Shown here piece by piece: positions 37,391 through 47,179 of a stretch of 64,000 nt of DNA (position 1 is the first letter of the stretch; every line of letters starts with the position of its first letter). This DNA is from Alteromonas portus. Its GTDB lineage: Bacteria > Pseudomonadota > Gammaproteobacteria > Enterobacterales > Alteromonadaceae. Under the pieces are notes generated by a model, which saw only the letters and a list, made by a program, of their open reading frames with translations, was not told the DNA's origin and did no database searches. A program made the translations under genes and the position numbers. The DNA lies in the NCBI RefSeq assembly GCF_005117025.1, contig NZ_SWCO01000001.1:558001-622000 (forward strand), given 5' to 3'.

Positions 37391-39490
37391 ATGCAGTTAT
37401 CCGGTTATCTTCAGCGATTCGATAAAAATCAGCTGCAAAATTTTACCAGTGGTTTAGGCGCACCCATCGTCCTTTTGGCAATTATGGGCATGGTTATATT
37501 GCCAATGCCACCGTTCTTACTGGACGTGTTGTTTAGCTTTAATATTGCGTTGTCACTAGTGATTATTTTGGTGGCTGTACTTACCCAACGTCCAGTAGAT
37601 TTTGGCATTTTTCCCTTGGTTTTACTTATCGCTACTGTTTTACGACTGGCGCTAAACGTGGCTTCTACTCGGGTTGTTTTGCTTTACGGACATGAAGGCG
37701 GCGATGCAGCAGGTAAAGTAATCGAAGCCTTCGGTGAGGTTGTAATTGGCGGTAACTACGCCGTAGGTATTGTTGTCTTTGCCATTCTTCTTATCATCAA
37801 CTTCAAAGTTGTGACCGCAGGTGCTGGCCGTATTTCAGAAGTAAGCGCACGCTTTACGTTAGATGCTATGCCCGGTAAACAAATGGCCATAGATGCTGAC
37901 TTAAACGCTGGATATATTGACCAGGACCAAGCACGTAAACGCCGCGAAGAGATCACCGCAGAAGCGGATTTTTACGGGTCGATGGATGGTGCGTCAAAGT
38001 TCGTGAAGGGTGATGCAGTCGCTGGCCTTTTTATCATGCTAATTAATATTGTCGGTGGCCTTTTTATTGGCATGATTCAACACGGCCTTTCATTCGGTAA
38101 CGCGATAGAAATTTATACTATCTTGACCATAGGTGATGGTTTGGTGGCGCAAATACCTTCACTGTTATTGTCGGTTGCGACTGCTATTATCGTTACCCGA
38201 GAAAATGAAACCCAAGAAATGGGCAAAGAGATCCGCGGTCAACTTGGTAATAATCAAGCCCTGTATATCGCCTCGGGCGTTCTATTTGTAATGGGTATCA
38301 TTCCTGGTATGCCTCACATCGCTTTCTTAGGCTTTTCTTTCTTGATTGCAGGTTTTGCTTACTGGCAGTCAGTTCAGGCGAAGAAGAAAGCTGCTGAGCC
38401 TAAAGTACCTGATAATGTAATGAAAGATGAAACAGTCGCTCCTGAGGTTAAAGAGCTTGGCTGGGATGATGTTCAGCAGGTAGATACTATTGGTTTAGAA
38501 GTGGGCTATCGCTTAATTCCACTTGTTGATAAATCCCAAGGTGGCGAGTTGTTGACGCGCATTAAAGGTGTGCGTAAGAAACTTTCGCAAGAGCTGGGTT
38601 TCCTTATTCCGCCTGTCCATATCCGCGATAACTTGGATTTAGAGCCAAACACTTACACCATCGCTATGCTAGGCGTAACGATTGGCGATTCTGTTATTAG
38701 TCACGATGAAGAACTTGCGATTAATCCAGGGCAAGTGTTCGGTAAATTAGAAGGGCGTGCCACTAAAGACCCCGCGTTCGGATTGGATGCAGTATGGATT
38801 AAGCCGAATAAACGGGAGCATGCACAAACCCTTGGGTACACGGTTGTTGACGCCGCTACGGTTGTGGCAACTCATTTAAGCCAGTTGCTTTCTAATAATG
38901 CTTATCAATTACTAGGGCATGAAGAAGCCCAGCAGCTTCTTGATATGCTAGCTAAGCAGCATCCAAAACTGGTTGAAGGATTAGTACCTGACATTCTTCC
39001 GCTAAGCACTGTAGTGAAAGTACTGCAAACCTTATTGTTTGAAGGCGTGCCTATTCGCGACATGCGTACAATTGTGCAAACCCTCAGTGAGTATGGTACG
39101 CGCAGTCAAGACCCAGATGTACTGGTGTCTGCAGTGCGTATTGCCCTTAAGCGTTTAATCGTCCAAGAAATTACTCAAGGTGCGAAAGAGATACCTGTCA
39201 TAACCTTGGCGCCAGAGTTGGAACAGATGTTGCACCAGTCACTTCAAGCAGGTGGCGAAGATGGCGCTGGCATAGAACCAGGTCTGGCAGACAAGCTGCA
39301 AAAATCATTGCAGCAAGCCAGTCAGCAGCAAGAGTTAGAAGGAGAGCCTGCAGTACTCCTTACCTCAGGCATGCTACGACCCGTTCTGTCTCGCTTCTTA
39401 AAATATTCTGTTGTTGGGCTGCATGTTCTTTCATACCAAGAAGTGCCTGACGACAAACAAATAAAAATAGTCAGTTCGGTCGGTCAATAA
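37391..39490 (+). CDS. flhA: Flagellar export gate protein FlhA
   Basis: Large membrane component of the flagellar export gate. The 699-residue protein has about eight transmembrane helices in the first 330 residues, including the FHIPEP-family signature region (FGIFPLVLLIATVLRLALNVASTR in two pieces) and FTLDAMPGKQMAIDADLNAG. The cytoplasmic domain (about 365-699) binds chaperone-substrate complexes. It opens the flhA-flhF-flhG-fliA block after a 268-base gap. Confidence 0.95.
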   Translation: MQLSGYLQRFDKNQLQNFTSGLGAPIVLLAIMGMVILPMPPFLLDVLFSFNIALSLVIILVAVLTQRPVDFGIFPLVLLIATVLRLALNVASTRVVLLYGHEGGDAAGKVIEAFGEVVIGGNYAVGIVVFAILLIINFKVVTAGAGRISEVSARFTLDAMPGKQMAIDADLNAGYIDQDQARKRREEITAEADFYGSMDGASKFVKGDAVAGLFIMLINIVGGLFIGMIQHGLSFGNAIEIYTILTIGDGLVAQIPSLLLSVATAIIVTRENETQEMGKEIRGQLGNNQALYIASGVLFVMGIIPGMPHIAFLGFSFLIAGFAYWQSVQAKKKAAEPKVPDNVMKDETVAPEVKELGWDDVQQVDTIGLEVGYRLIPLVDKSQGGELLTRIKGVRKKLSQELGFLIPPVHIRDNLDLEPNTYTIAMLGVTIGDSVISHDEELAINPGQVFGKLEGRATKDPAFGLDAVWIKPNKREHAQTLGYTVVDAATVVATHLSQLLSNNAYQLLGHEEAQQLLDMLAKQHPKLVEGLVPDILPLSTVVKVLQTLLFEGVPIRDMRTIVQTLSEYGTRSQDPDVLVSAVRIALKRLIVQEITQGAKEIPVITLAPELEQMLHQSLQAGGEDGAGIEPGLADKLQKSLQQASQQQELEGEPAVLLTSGMLRPVLSRFLKYSVVGLHVLSYQEVPDDKQIKIVSSVGQ

Positions 39491-39519
39491 TCTGACACTG
39501 GGTGATTGGAGAGGTTGCA

Positions 39520-40929
39520 ATGAAAATTAGACGTTTCTTCGGCAAAGATATGCGTGAGGCGTTAAGCCAGGTTAAAGCTGAGTTAGGCAGTGATGCTGTG
39601 ATCATGTCAAACCGCAAAGTGGCTGATGGTATTGAGCTTGTAGCCGCTTATGATAAAGAGCCTGAAGCTAAGCTTTTTACGCCTAAAGCGTCTCCACAAG
39701 CTGCTGCTAAAACACCTGGTCAAAAAGCTGTGCCTAGCTTAAGCGAGATTATCGGTGACGACGGCCCTGACAGCCTTAAAGCACTGTTAGAAAAGCAGCA
39801 CGGTGGAAAAGCGCAGGCAACGAATACTGTTCAGCCAGACCAACCTATGTCAGCTAACGCTAAGCACGCCAATGAAATAGCATCACACTTAGATTTTTCA
39901 GAAGCCTTCATTGACGATATAGAGACGCAATCACCTGTTGAAGATAGTGTAAATCAACACGCTTTCCCCGAGCATCAAGCTTCAAGCATGGGCGAAACAC
40001 CTGCATCTCAGTCGTCTGAACTAGCGCAAATTAAACAAGAACTGGCCTCCCTTCGCGACGTATTACAGTATCAAGTGGCCGACTTGATGGAAGCAAAAAA
40101 CAAACGTCAAAAACCTGTTCACCAATATTTGGTTACGCGCTTAACAGATATGGGGTTAAGTAGCGCATTAGCACAGCAGCTTATTAGCTATACACCGTCA
40201 CATTACAACGAGCGCGATGCATGGGTTTATCTTCTTAACCTATTGGCTAATCGCATAAATGTGACTGGAAACGATATACTTAGCGCACAAGGAGCTGTTG
40301 CATTAGTAGGGCCTACCGGCACCGGTAAAACAACCACTGTGGCTAAGCTGGCTGCGCGCTATGCACAAAAGTACGGTGCAGAATCTGTGGCTATGATAAC
40401 CATAGATACTTATAGAATTGCAGCTTATGAACAGCTGGCGACATATGGAAAAATTATTGGCTGTACCGTGCGAAAAGCGCAAACGAGTGAAGAACTTGCA
40501 GATTTATTGTTTCAACTTCGTCATAAGCGACTAGTATTGATTGATACAGCAGGTTTTAGTCAACGGGATAGTCGATTAATTAAGCAAATTAAGCAGTTCG
40601 ATAACGGTCAAATGCCAAAAGTGAAAAAATATTTGGTAGCCCAGGCGAATACGCAATATCCTGCTTTGCAAAGAATCATTCAAGCGTACGATGATATTGA
40701 ACTAAGTGGCTGTATTTTCACAAAGTTAGATGAGTGCTACTCTTTGGGAGAGGTACTTAGTGCAGCGGTTGAATACCAACTACCGGTTAGTTATGTCACC
40801 GATGGTCAAAAAGTACCTGAAGACATTAAGATTGCAGAAGCGAAATCTTTGGTTTCCGCTGCTGCAAAGCTTTATAAAAAGTACGGTTTGAATCATACTA
40901 GTGGTAACAACGCAATTAAAACAGCATAA
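39520..40929 (+). CDS. flhF: Signal recognition particle-like GTPase FlhF
   Basis: FlhF marks the old cell pole for flagellar assembly. The 469-residue protein starts at the ATG at 39520 (MKIRRFFGKDMREALSQVK), preceded by GGAGAGG; an in-frame GTG at 39502 is less likely. After a variable linker (about 60-170) come the N-domain and the G-domain with GPTGTGKTTTVAKLAAR, TIDTYRIAAYEQL, LIDTAGFSQRDSRL and FTKLDECYSLGEVLS. It is followed 5 bases later by flhG. Confidence 0.95.
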   Translation: MKIRRFFGKDMREALSQVKAELGSDAVIMSNRKVADGIELVAAYDKEPEAKLFTPKASPQAAAKTPGQKAVPSLSEIIGDDGPDSLKALLEKQHGGKAQATNTVQPDQPMSANAKHANEIASHLDFSEAFIDDIETQSPVEDSVNQHAFPEHQASSMGETPASQSSELAQIKQELASLRDVLQYQVADLMEAKNKRQKPVHQYLVTRLTDMGLSSALAQQLISYTPSHYNERDAWVYLLNLLANRINVTGNDILSAQGAVALVGPTGTGKTTTVAKLAARYAQKYGAESVAMITIDTYRIAAYEQLATYGKIIGCTVRKAQTSEELADLLFQLRHKRLVLIDTAGFSQRDSRLIKQIKQFDNGQMPKVKKYLVAQANTQYPALQRIIQAYDDIELSGCIFTKLDECYSLGEVLSAAVEYQLPVSYVTDGQKVPEDIKIAEAKSLVSAAAKLYKKYGLNHTSGNNAIKTA

Positions 40930-40934
40930 GCAGT

Positions 40935-41801
40935 ATGATTGACGATCAAGCGAGTAGCTTAAGAAAAATGAAGCAATCACGGTTAATCAAAGTAATCGCC
41001 GTCACTGGTGGTAAAGGTGGCGTAGGTAAAACGAACATTACACTTAATACCGCTATCGCTATGGCGAAGCAGGGTAAACGTGTAATGGTTCTCGACGCAG
41101 ACCTAGGTCTTGCCAACGTAGATGTGATGTTAGGTTTAAGGGTTGAGAAAAACTTATCTCACGTGCTCTCTGGAGAATGCACGTTAGATGAAGTTTTAGT
41201 GACCGGCCCCCATGGCATTAAGATAGCGCCTGCAACATCAGGTACGCAGTCAATGGCAGAGCTTTCACCAACGCAACACGCTGGCTTGATCAGAGCGTTT
41301 AGTGAATTGCGCTCTCAAATAGATGTGCTTATCGTCGACACTGCGGCAGGCATTTCGGATATGGTATTGAGCTTTTCAAAAGCCTCACAAGATATCATGG
41401 TTGTGGTGTGTGATGAGCCAACGTCTTTAACGGATGCTTACGCGTTAATAAAAATTCTTAACCGCGAGCATGGTGTTTTTCGTTTTAAAGTCGTAGCCAA
41501 CATGGTTCGCGATGTGCGAGAAGGTCAGGAATTATTTAGCAAATTAAGCAAAGTGACAGGGCGTTTTCTTGATGTTGCACTAGAATTAGTGGCGACAGTG
41601 CCATTTGACGAAAATATTCGCAAAGCAGTGCGCAAACAAACAGCCATTGTTGATGCTTTTCCGGGCTCTCCAGCAGCTGTAGCAATAACTAAGCTGGCAA
41701 GTAAGGCCCTTACATGGCCAATTCCAGCACAGCCTGGTGGCCATTTAGAATTTTTTATTGAACAGTTAGTTGCAGAAAAAGCCGTAGGAAGTCAGCGTTG
41801 A
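40935..41801 (+). CDS. flhG: Flagellar number regulator FlhG (FleN), MinD-like ATPase
   Basis: Limits flagellar number, acting on FlhF and, in related species, on FlrA/FleQ. The 288-residue protein has the deviant Walker A motif GGKGGVGKTN (about 26-35), DADLGLANVDVMLGL, LIVDTAAGISDMVLSF and the C-terminal basic helix region. The N-terminal activator segment DDQASSLRKM contains the conserved DQA pattern that stimulates FlhF. Its 3' end overlaps the fliA TTG start. Confidence 0.94.
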   Translation: MIDDQASSLRKMKQSRLIKVIAVTGGKGGVGKTNITLNTAIAMAKQGKRVMVLDADLGLANVDVMLGLRVEKNLSHVLSGECTLDEVLVTGPHGIKIAPATSGTQSMAELSPTQHAGLIRAFSELRSQIDVLIVDTAAGISDMVLSFSKASQDIMVVVCDEPTSLTDAYALIKILNREHGVFRFKVVANMVRDVREGQELFSKLSKVTGRFLDVALELVATVPFDENIRKAVRKQTAIVDAFPGSPAAVAITKLASKALTWPIPAQPGGHLEFFIEQLVAEKAVGSQR

Positions 41802-42529
41802 ACAGCAAGGCAGCCGCTTATCAACAACAAACAGATAAATCGCAGTTAGTCGAAAGACATGCGCCTCTGGTAAAGCGAATTGCGCATCATTTGATTGCGC
41901 GACTGCCTGCCAGCGTACTTGTTGATGACCTTATTCAATCAGGCATGATTGGATTGCTTGAAGCCGCACGAAATTTTGACGGTTCTAAAGGCGCAAGTTT
42001 CGAAACCTTTGCAGGTATTCGCATCCGCGGTGCCATGCTTGATGAAATACGAAAAGGTGACTGGACCCCGCGTTCCGTTCACCGCAACGGTCGCGCGATA
42101 ACCGAAGCGATATCTCAAGTAGAGAGCGAAACGGGGCGTGATGCAAGAGATTCTGATATTGCTGATAAGCTGAACGTAAGCTTGCAGGATTATCACCAGA
42201 TGCTTAATGAAGTAAATGCCGGAAAGCTGGTGGGTATTGAAGACTTAGGTGTGTCGGAAGATGTTATTACTACTGAGCAAAGTAGAGGTAGTGACGCACC
42301 GTTAGAAGATTTGATGCAGGGCGCTTTTCAAAAAGCGCTTGCCCATGCAATTACGACATTACCTGAGCGAGAAGCGATTGTACTTTCACTTTATTACGAC
42401 GAAGAACTAAACTTAAGAGAAATAGGTGAAGTTCTTGATGTAAGTGAGTCGAGAGTCAGTCAAATTCATAGTCAAGCCATGTTAAAACTCAAATCACGAA
42501 TGAAGTCGTGGCAAGCTGACGAAGAATAG
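41798..42529 (+). CDS. fliA: Flagellar sigma factor FliA (sigma-28)
   Basis: Sigma-28 directs late flagellar genes, including the flagellin promoter at 40-66. The 243-residue protein starts with TTG overlapping flhG, with AGGAAG upstream. Region 2 has APLVKRIAHHLIARLP, DLIQSGMIGLLEAA and FETFAGIRIRGAMLDEIRKGDW; region 4 has LPEREAIVLSLYYDEELNLREIGEVLDVSESRVSQIHSQA (read as consecutive pieces). The block from flhA to fliA is contiguous. Confidence 0.95.
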   Translation: MNSKAAAYQQQTDKSQLVERHAPLVKRIAHHLIARLPASVLVDDLIQSGMIGLLEAARNFDGSKGASFETFAGIRIRGAMLDEIRKGDWTPRSVHRNGRAITEAISQVESETGRDARDSDIADKLNVSLQDYHQMLNEVNAGKLVGIEDLGVSEDVITTEQSRGSDAPLEDLMQGAFQKALAHAITTLPEREAIVLSLYYDEELNLREIGEVLDVSESRVSQIHSQAMLKLKSRMKSWQADEE

Positions 42530-42565
42530 AGATTAATAACAATTAACCCCTCACTGGAGGCTATT

Positions 42566-42949
42566 TTGGACAAAAGCATGAAAATTCTCGTGGTCGATGA
42601 CTTTTCTACCATGAGACGAATCATCAAAAACCTGCTTAAAGATTTGGGTTTTGCCAACATCCAGGAAGCGGATGACGGAAGCACTGCATTACCTATGTTA
42701 CAACAGGGCGATTTCGACTTTGTTGTGACCGATTGGAATATGCCTGGCATGCAGGGTATAGATTTGCTTCGCGCGATAAGAGCAGACGATAAGCTTAAGC
42801 ACCTACCTGTGCTTATGGTTACTGCAGAAGCGAAGAAAGAGCAAATTGTTGCCGCCGCACAAGCGGGTGTAAATGGGTATGTTGTAAAGCCGTTCACAGC
42901 TGCAACACTAAAAGAAAAACTAGATAAAATATTCGAACGTTTAGGTTGA
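42566..42949 (+). CDS. cheY: Chemotaxis response regulator CheY
   Basis: Single receiver domain, phosphorylated by CheA, that binds FliM to change rotation. It starts with TTG at 42566 (GGAGG 5 bases upstream), 127 residues; an in-frame ATG four codons later is the alternative. Hallmarks: DD pocket ([12 protein letters not shown]), phospho-acceptor Asp56 ([12 protein letters not shown]), [10 protein letters not shown] with the switch Thr, and the Lys of [14 protein letters not shown]. It is followed by cheZ. Confidence 0.95.
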   Translation: MDKSMKILVVDDFSTMRRIIKNLLKDLGFANIQEADDGSTALPMLQQGDFDFVVTDWNMPGMQGIDLLRAIRADDKLKHLPVLMVTAEAKKEQIVAAAQAGVNGYVVKPFTAATLKEKLDKIFERLG

Positions 42950-42983
42950 TCCAGACGCTCACCAGATAAATGAGGTTTACTGG

Positions 42984-43739
42984 ATGTCAACGAATGTAAA
43001 CGTTCCAATATCGCTAGAGGAAGCAAAACAACTTGTCGCGTTTCTTGAAGAAGGCGACAAGACTTCAGCTAACGCACTGCTTGAAGCCGTCTCAATGAAA
43101 GAAAACGTTGAGTTGTTTGCTGAAGTAGGAAAATTAACGCGTCAACTACACGACGCGTTAAATAACTTTCAAATAGATGACCGCATCAAAAACTTAGCTA
43201 CTGACGATATTCCTGATGCGCAGTCCCGCCTTACCTACGTAATTGAAGAAACTGAAAAAGCTGCTAATACTACTATGGACGCCGTCGAGGCGAGCATGCC
43301 GATTGCAGAAATGCTATCGGAGCGGATCGAAAAGGTCATGCCTGAGTGGAAGAAGCTTATGAATCGCCAAATCGAATTAGGCGAATTCAAGGTATTATGC
43401 GCAGACTTAGACGAATTGTTGGAAGAAGGTTCGGCTCAGTCAGCTAAACTTACACAGTTACTTACCGAAGTGTTAATGGCACAAGGCTATCAAGACTTGA
43501 CGGGGCAGGTTATTCGCCGCGTTATCGACCTTGTTAAAGAGGTCGAAGATAGTCTTGTAAACATGCTTACTATGTTTGGTGAGCGTGACGGTGCAGAACA
43601 AACTAAACCATCTAGCGTTAAGGCCGATAAGGTTGATGGTGTAGAGGCGGAAGGACCAATCATTGATGCTGACAAACGGGACGATGTCGTTTCAGGTCAA
43701 GATGATGTAGATGATCTTCTGTCTAGCTTAGGTTTTTAG
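42984..43739 (+). CDS. cheZ: CheY-P phosphatase CheZ
   Basis: Removes phosphate from CheY. The 251-residue protein is helical, with a long hairpin and the active-site segment GYQDLTGQVIRRVIDLV (about 165-181), carrying the conserved Asp and Gln. The C-terminus DDVDDLLSSLGF is the CheY-binding tail, after a flexible acidic linker. ATG start; cheA follows after 12 bases. Confidence 0.94.
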   Translation: MSTNVNVPISLEEAKQLVAFLEEGDKTSANALLEAVSMKENVELFAEVGKLTRQLHDALNNFQIDDRIKNLATDDIPDAQSRLTYVIEETEKAANTTMDAVEASMPIAEMLSERIEKVMPEWKKLMNRQIELGEFKVLCADLDELLEEGSAQSAKLTQLLTEVLMAQGYQDLTGQVIRRVIDLVKEVEDSLVNMLTMFGERDGAEQTKPSSVKADKVDGVEAEGPIIDADKRDDVVSGQDDVDDLLSSLGF

Positions 43740-43751
43740 GGGAGCGGGCGC

Positions 43752-45992
43752 ATGTCGTTTGATGTTGACGAGGATATATTACAGGACTTTCTGGTTGAGG
43801 CTGGAGAGATACTTGAACAATTACAAGAACAGCTCGTTGATCTTGAGAACAATCCTGAAGACGCGGATTTGCTTAACGCAATTTTCCGCGGCTATCACAC
43901 AGTAAAAGGGGGAGCGGGTTTCCTTTCTCTTACTGAGTTAGTTGAAATTTGTCATGGTGCAGAAAACGTTTTTGACGTAATGCGCAATGGTCAAAGAACG
44001 CTAACACCTGAATTAATGGATATTATTTTACAAGCCACGGACGTGGTGGTTGAAATGTTCGAGCGAGTAAAAGCACGGGATCCATTAGAACCAGCAGATG
44101 CACATCTAGTCGACGTATTGCACAAACTAAGTCGCCCAGAATCTCCAGATGAAAACATATTTGATAACGCCAGTGCACCTGCGGCTGAGCCGGAGGTGGC
44201 TGTTGAAGAGCCCGAATTAGTCATAGAAGAGCCTGCGCCTTCAACGACAGACGCGGGTGACAGTAGCGGTGGTATTGACGAAATAACTGAAGATGAGTTT
44301 GAGGCGCTTCTCGACGAACTTCATGGCTCTGGTGCGCCAGGGCAGTCATCACCGGCTAAAAGCGAACCTGCTAAGGCGTCAGCGCCGGCTGTAAGCTCAG
44401 ATAGCGATGATATTACCGACGAAGAGTTCGAAGCGCTGCTTGATGACCTTCATGGTAAAGGTAAGTTTGGCGGTGAAGAAAAGAGCGCAGCCGAGCCTGC
44501 CCCAGCATCTGCACCACCAAGTAGTGCTGGTGACGAAGAAATCACTGACGATGAATTCGAAGCGCTACTTGATCAGCTGCACGGCTCTGGTCAAGGTCCA
44601 ACAAAACAAAGCTCGCCTTCAAAGGCCCCAGAACCGCCGGTAGATAAGGCTGCAACAGAAGCGGTGCAGAAAGCAAAGCAATCAGCTCCGGCTGCCTCTG
44701 CTTCAGCGGCGGCGCCCAAGCCAACGCCTGCACCTAGTCCAGCAAAAGCCAGTGCACCCGCTGCATCTAAAGCAGCACCCAAAAAAGATGATAAGAAAGC
44801 GACCCCTGCAGCACCTCCTGCAGAGACCACTGTACGTGTAGATACTAAGCGCCTAGACCAAATAATGAATATGGTCGGTGAGCTAGTTTTGGTTAGAAAC
44901 AGACTCATTAGCTTAGGTATCAATAGTAACGACGAGAGCATGTCAAAAGCTATCGCCAACTTAGATGTGGTGACGGGCGATTTGCAGGGTGCGGTAATGA
45001 AAACCCGCATGCAGCCAATTAAAAAGGTTTTTGGCCGATTCCCTCGGGTGGTACGTGACCTCGCCAGAAGTTTAAAGAAAGAAATTACCTTAGAACTTGT
45101 GGGTGAGGAAACCGATTTAGATAAAAACTTGGTTGAAGCACTGGCTGATCCTCTGGTGCATTTGGTGAGAAACTCCGTCGACCATGGTATTGAGATGCCG
45201 GATGACCGTGCTGCAGCGGGTAAGCCTCGCATGGGGACGGTTCAGCTATCGGCGTCTCAAGAAGGCGATCACATTCTTCTTACTATCGAAGATGATGGTA
45301 AGGGGATGGACCCAGAAAAGCTTAAGGAAATCGCTATTAGTCGTGGCGTATTAGATGCGGATGCAGCAGCGCGTATGTCTGATGTTGAGGCGTTTAACCT
45401 TATATTTGCACCAGGCTTTTCCACTAAGACTGAAATTAGCGATATTTCTGGTCGTGGTGTGGGTATGGACGTGGTTAAGACCAAAATTAACCAGCTTAAC
45501 GGTACGGTTAATATTGATTCGCAGTTAGGAAAAGGCACGCGACTGGACATTAAAGTTCCGCTAACGCTAGCCATTCTACCCACATTAATGATTGTTGTAG
45601 GAAAACAAACCTTTGCGTTACCATTAGGTGCGGTGAACGAAATAATAAATATGGACATCAAGAAGACCAATACGGTTGATGGCCAATTAACAATGATAGT
45701 TCGTTCAAAAGCAATTCCTTTGTTTTTCCTTGGCGAATGGCTAATCCGAGGCCCCAAAAATATCGATAAAGAAAAGGGGCATGTTGTTGTAGTACAAATT
45801 GGTACACAGCAAGTCGGGTTTGTCGTAGACGCGCTAATAGGCCAGGAAGAAGTGGTTATCAAACCGCTGGATGCATTGTTGCAAGGAACGCCTGGTATGG
45901 CGGGTGCTACAATTACGTCAGACGGTGGAATTGCACTAATTTTAGATATTCCGAGCCTGCTAAAACGGTACGCGCGTAAACCTATCAAGTAA
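43752..45992 (+). CDS. cheA: Chemotaxis histidine kinase CheA
   Basis: Receptor-coupled kinase that phosphorylates CheY and CheB. The 746-residue protein has the P1 domain with phospho-accepting His49 (GYHTVKGGAGFLSL), a 225-residue linker (about 130-355), dimerisation P3 (from TVRVDTKRLDQIMNMVGELV), the ATPase P4 (LVRNSVDHGIE, DDGKGMD, GRGVGMDVVK) and the CheW-like P5 to the end. A folded P2 domain is not apparent. Instead the linker carries three copies of a short acidic motif, annotated separately, between Ala/Pro/Lys-rich stretches. Confidence 0.95.
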   Translation: MSFDVDEDILQDFLVEAGEILEQLQEQLVDLENNPEDADLLNAIFRGYHTVKGGAGFLSLTELVEICHGAENVFDVMRNGQRTLTPELMDIILQATDVVVEMFERVKARDPLEPADAHLVDVLHKLSRPESPDENIFDNASAPAAEPEVAVEEPELVIEEPAPSTTDAGDSSGGIDEITEDEFEALLDELHGSGAPGQSSPAKSEPAKASAPAVSSDSDDITDEEFEALLDDLHGKGKFGGEEKSAAEPAPASAPPSSAGDEEITDDEFEALLDQLHGSGQGPTKQSSPSKAPEPPVDKAATEAVQKAKQSAPAASASAAAPKPTPAPSPAKASAPAASKAAPKKDDKKATPAAPPAETTVRVDTKRLDQIMNMVGELVLVRNRLISLGINSNDESMSKAIANLDVVTGDLQGAVMKTRMQPIKKVFGRFPRVVRDLARSLKKEITLELVGEETDLDKNLVEALADPLVHLVRNSVDHGIEMPDDRAAAGKPRMGTVQLSASQEGDHILLTIEDDGKGMDPEKLKEIAISRGVLDADAAARMSDVEAFNLIFAPGFSTKTEISDISGRGVGMDVVKTKINQLNGTVNIDSQLGKGTRLDIKVPLTLAILPTLMIVVGKQTFALPLGAVNEIINMDIKKTNTVDGQLTMIVRSKAIPLFFLGEWLIRGPKNIDKEKGHVVVVQIGTQQVGFVVDALIGQEEVVIKPLDALLQGTPGMAGATITSDGGIALILDIPSLLKRYARKPIK
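44280..44591 (+). repeat. Three 43-residue-spaced motif repeats in the CheA linker
   Basis: The motif (E/D)IT(E/D)(D/E)EFEALLDxLHGxG occurs at CheA residues 177-194, 220-237 and 263-280. The invariant Ile falls at 178, 221 and 264, so the period is exactly 43 residues. Between copies the sequence is Ser/Ala/Pro-rich and not conserved. The core DEFEALL resembles DEIDALL in the CheY-binding tail of FliM (29548 gene). Confidence 0.9.
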
Positions 45993-46020
45993 GGCGATGA
46001 ATTAACAGGAATGATAATCC

Positions 46021-47151
46021 ATGGTCTTTAAAGTCCTTGTCGTGGACGACTCGACCTTTTATCGCCGTCGAGTAAGAGAAATACTCGATGGTGATAGAGA
46101 ACTTGAAGTTGTTGGGGAAGCGAGAAACGGGCGTGATGCACTGGACAAAGCAGAAGCACTTAAACCCGATGTAATAACCATGGACGTAGAAATGCCTGTC
46201 ATGGACGGTATTTCGGCTGTGAAGGCTATTATGGATAAACGTCCTACGCCTATTTTGATGTTTTCTTCATTGACGCATCACGGCGCTCAGGCAACGCTTG
46301 ACGCGTTAGAAGCCGGCGCACTAGATTTTTTACCCAAAAAATTCGAAGACATTGCCCAAGATAGAAAAGATGCTTCGCGACTACTTTGTACTAAAGTTAG
46401 GTTGATAGCGCGAAGAGGGTTGGGCTTGAAGCGTCCTTCCTTTCGTTCTGTTGAAACCAGAAAACTTCCTGATAACGCGCCGAAACAGGCGTTTTTCAAA
46501 ACGTCGGGTTTACTTTCTGGTCATAAAGACGCAGCAAAGCAGCCTACCGTTTCGTCTGTAAGAGCAACAGGGAAGCAGTATAAATGTTTGGCTATTGGGG
46601 CATCCACAGGTGGGCCTGTTGCACTCCAAAAAGTGCTTTCTCCCTTACCTGGGGACTTTCCTTACCCTATTTTACTTGTGCAACACATGCCTGGAACCTT
46701 TACTACCGCATTTGCACAGCGATTAGACAGCAACTGCAAAATTAGAGTGAAGGAAGCTGAGCAAGGCGATATTTTGAAGCCTGGACATGCTTACCTCGCA
46801 CCCGGAGGCAAGCAAATGCTTATTGAGTCTATCGGAAGCAACAAGCGGATATCGATTGTCGATGCAAGCCAGGCAGATAAAGTGAACTATAAGCCAAGTG
46901 TAGACCTGACGTTTAGCTCGTTAGCTAGAGCCTATGGTGGAGATGTATTGGGGGTTATATTAACGGGTATGGGGGCTGACGGTAGGGAAGGCTGTCGACT
47001 ACTTAAAGATAAAGGTGCGACTATTTGGGCACAAGACCAAGATTCCTGCGTGGTTTATGGTATGCCTCAGGCTGTCGCCGCGGCCAACATATCGAGTAAG
47101 AATATTAATATCGATGATATGAGCAGTTGCGTTCAAACCGAAATGCGATAG
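46021..47151 (+). CDS. cheB: Chemoreceptor glutamate methylesterase CheB
   Basis: Response regulator that demethylates (and deamidates) chemoreceptors. The 376-residue protein has a receiver domain with VVDDSTFYRRRV and Asp57 (ITMDVEMPVMDG), a linker of about 70 residues and the CheB catalytic domain with Ser in IGASTGGPVAL, His in VQHMPGTFTTAFAQRL and Asp in LTGMGADGREG, the catalytic triad. No cheR is seen in this window. Confidence 0.94.
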   Translation: MVFKVLVVDDSTFYRRRVREILDGDRELEVVGEARNGRDALDKAEALKPDVITMDVEMPVMDGISAVKAIMDKRPTPILMFSSLTHHGAQATLDALEAGALDFLPKKFEDIAQDRKDASRLLCTKVRLIARRGLGLKRPSFRSVETRKLPDNAPKQAFFKTSGLLSGHKDAAKQPTVSSVRATGKQYKCLAIGASTGGPVALQKVLSPLPGDFPYPILLVQHMPGTFTTAFAQRLDSNCKIRVKEAEQGDILKPGHAYLAPGGKQMLIESIGSNKRISIVDASQADKVNYKPSVDLTFSSLARAYGGDVLGVILTGMGADGREGCRLLKDKGATIWAQDQDSCVVYGMPQAVAAANISSKNINIDDMSSCVQTEMR

Positions 47152-47179
47152 CAGTTTGAATAGTAATGGAACAGCAATT

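Noticed and set aside
44591-45232. 213-codon open frame antisense to cheA
   Set aside because: It is a shadow of the real gene, with low-complexity Ala/Gly/Ser composition and no motif.
45269-45988. 239-codon open frame antisense to the CheA catalytic and P5 domains
   Set aside because: Composition and position mark it as a shadow of cheA.
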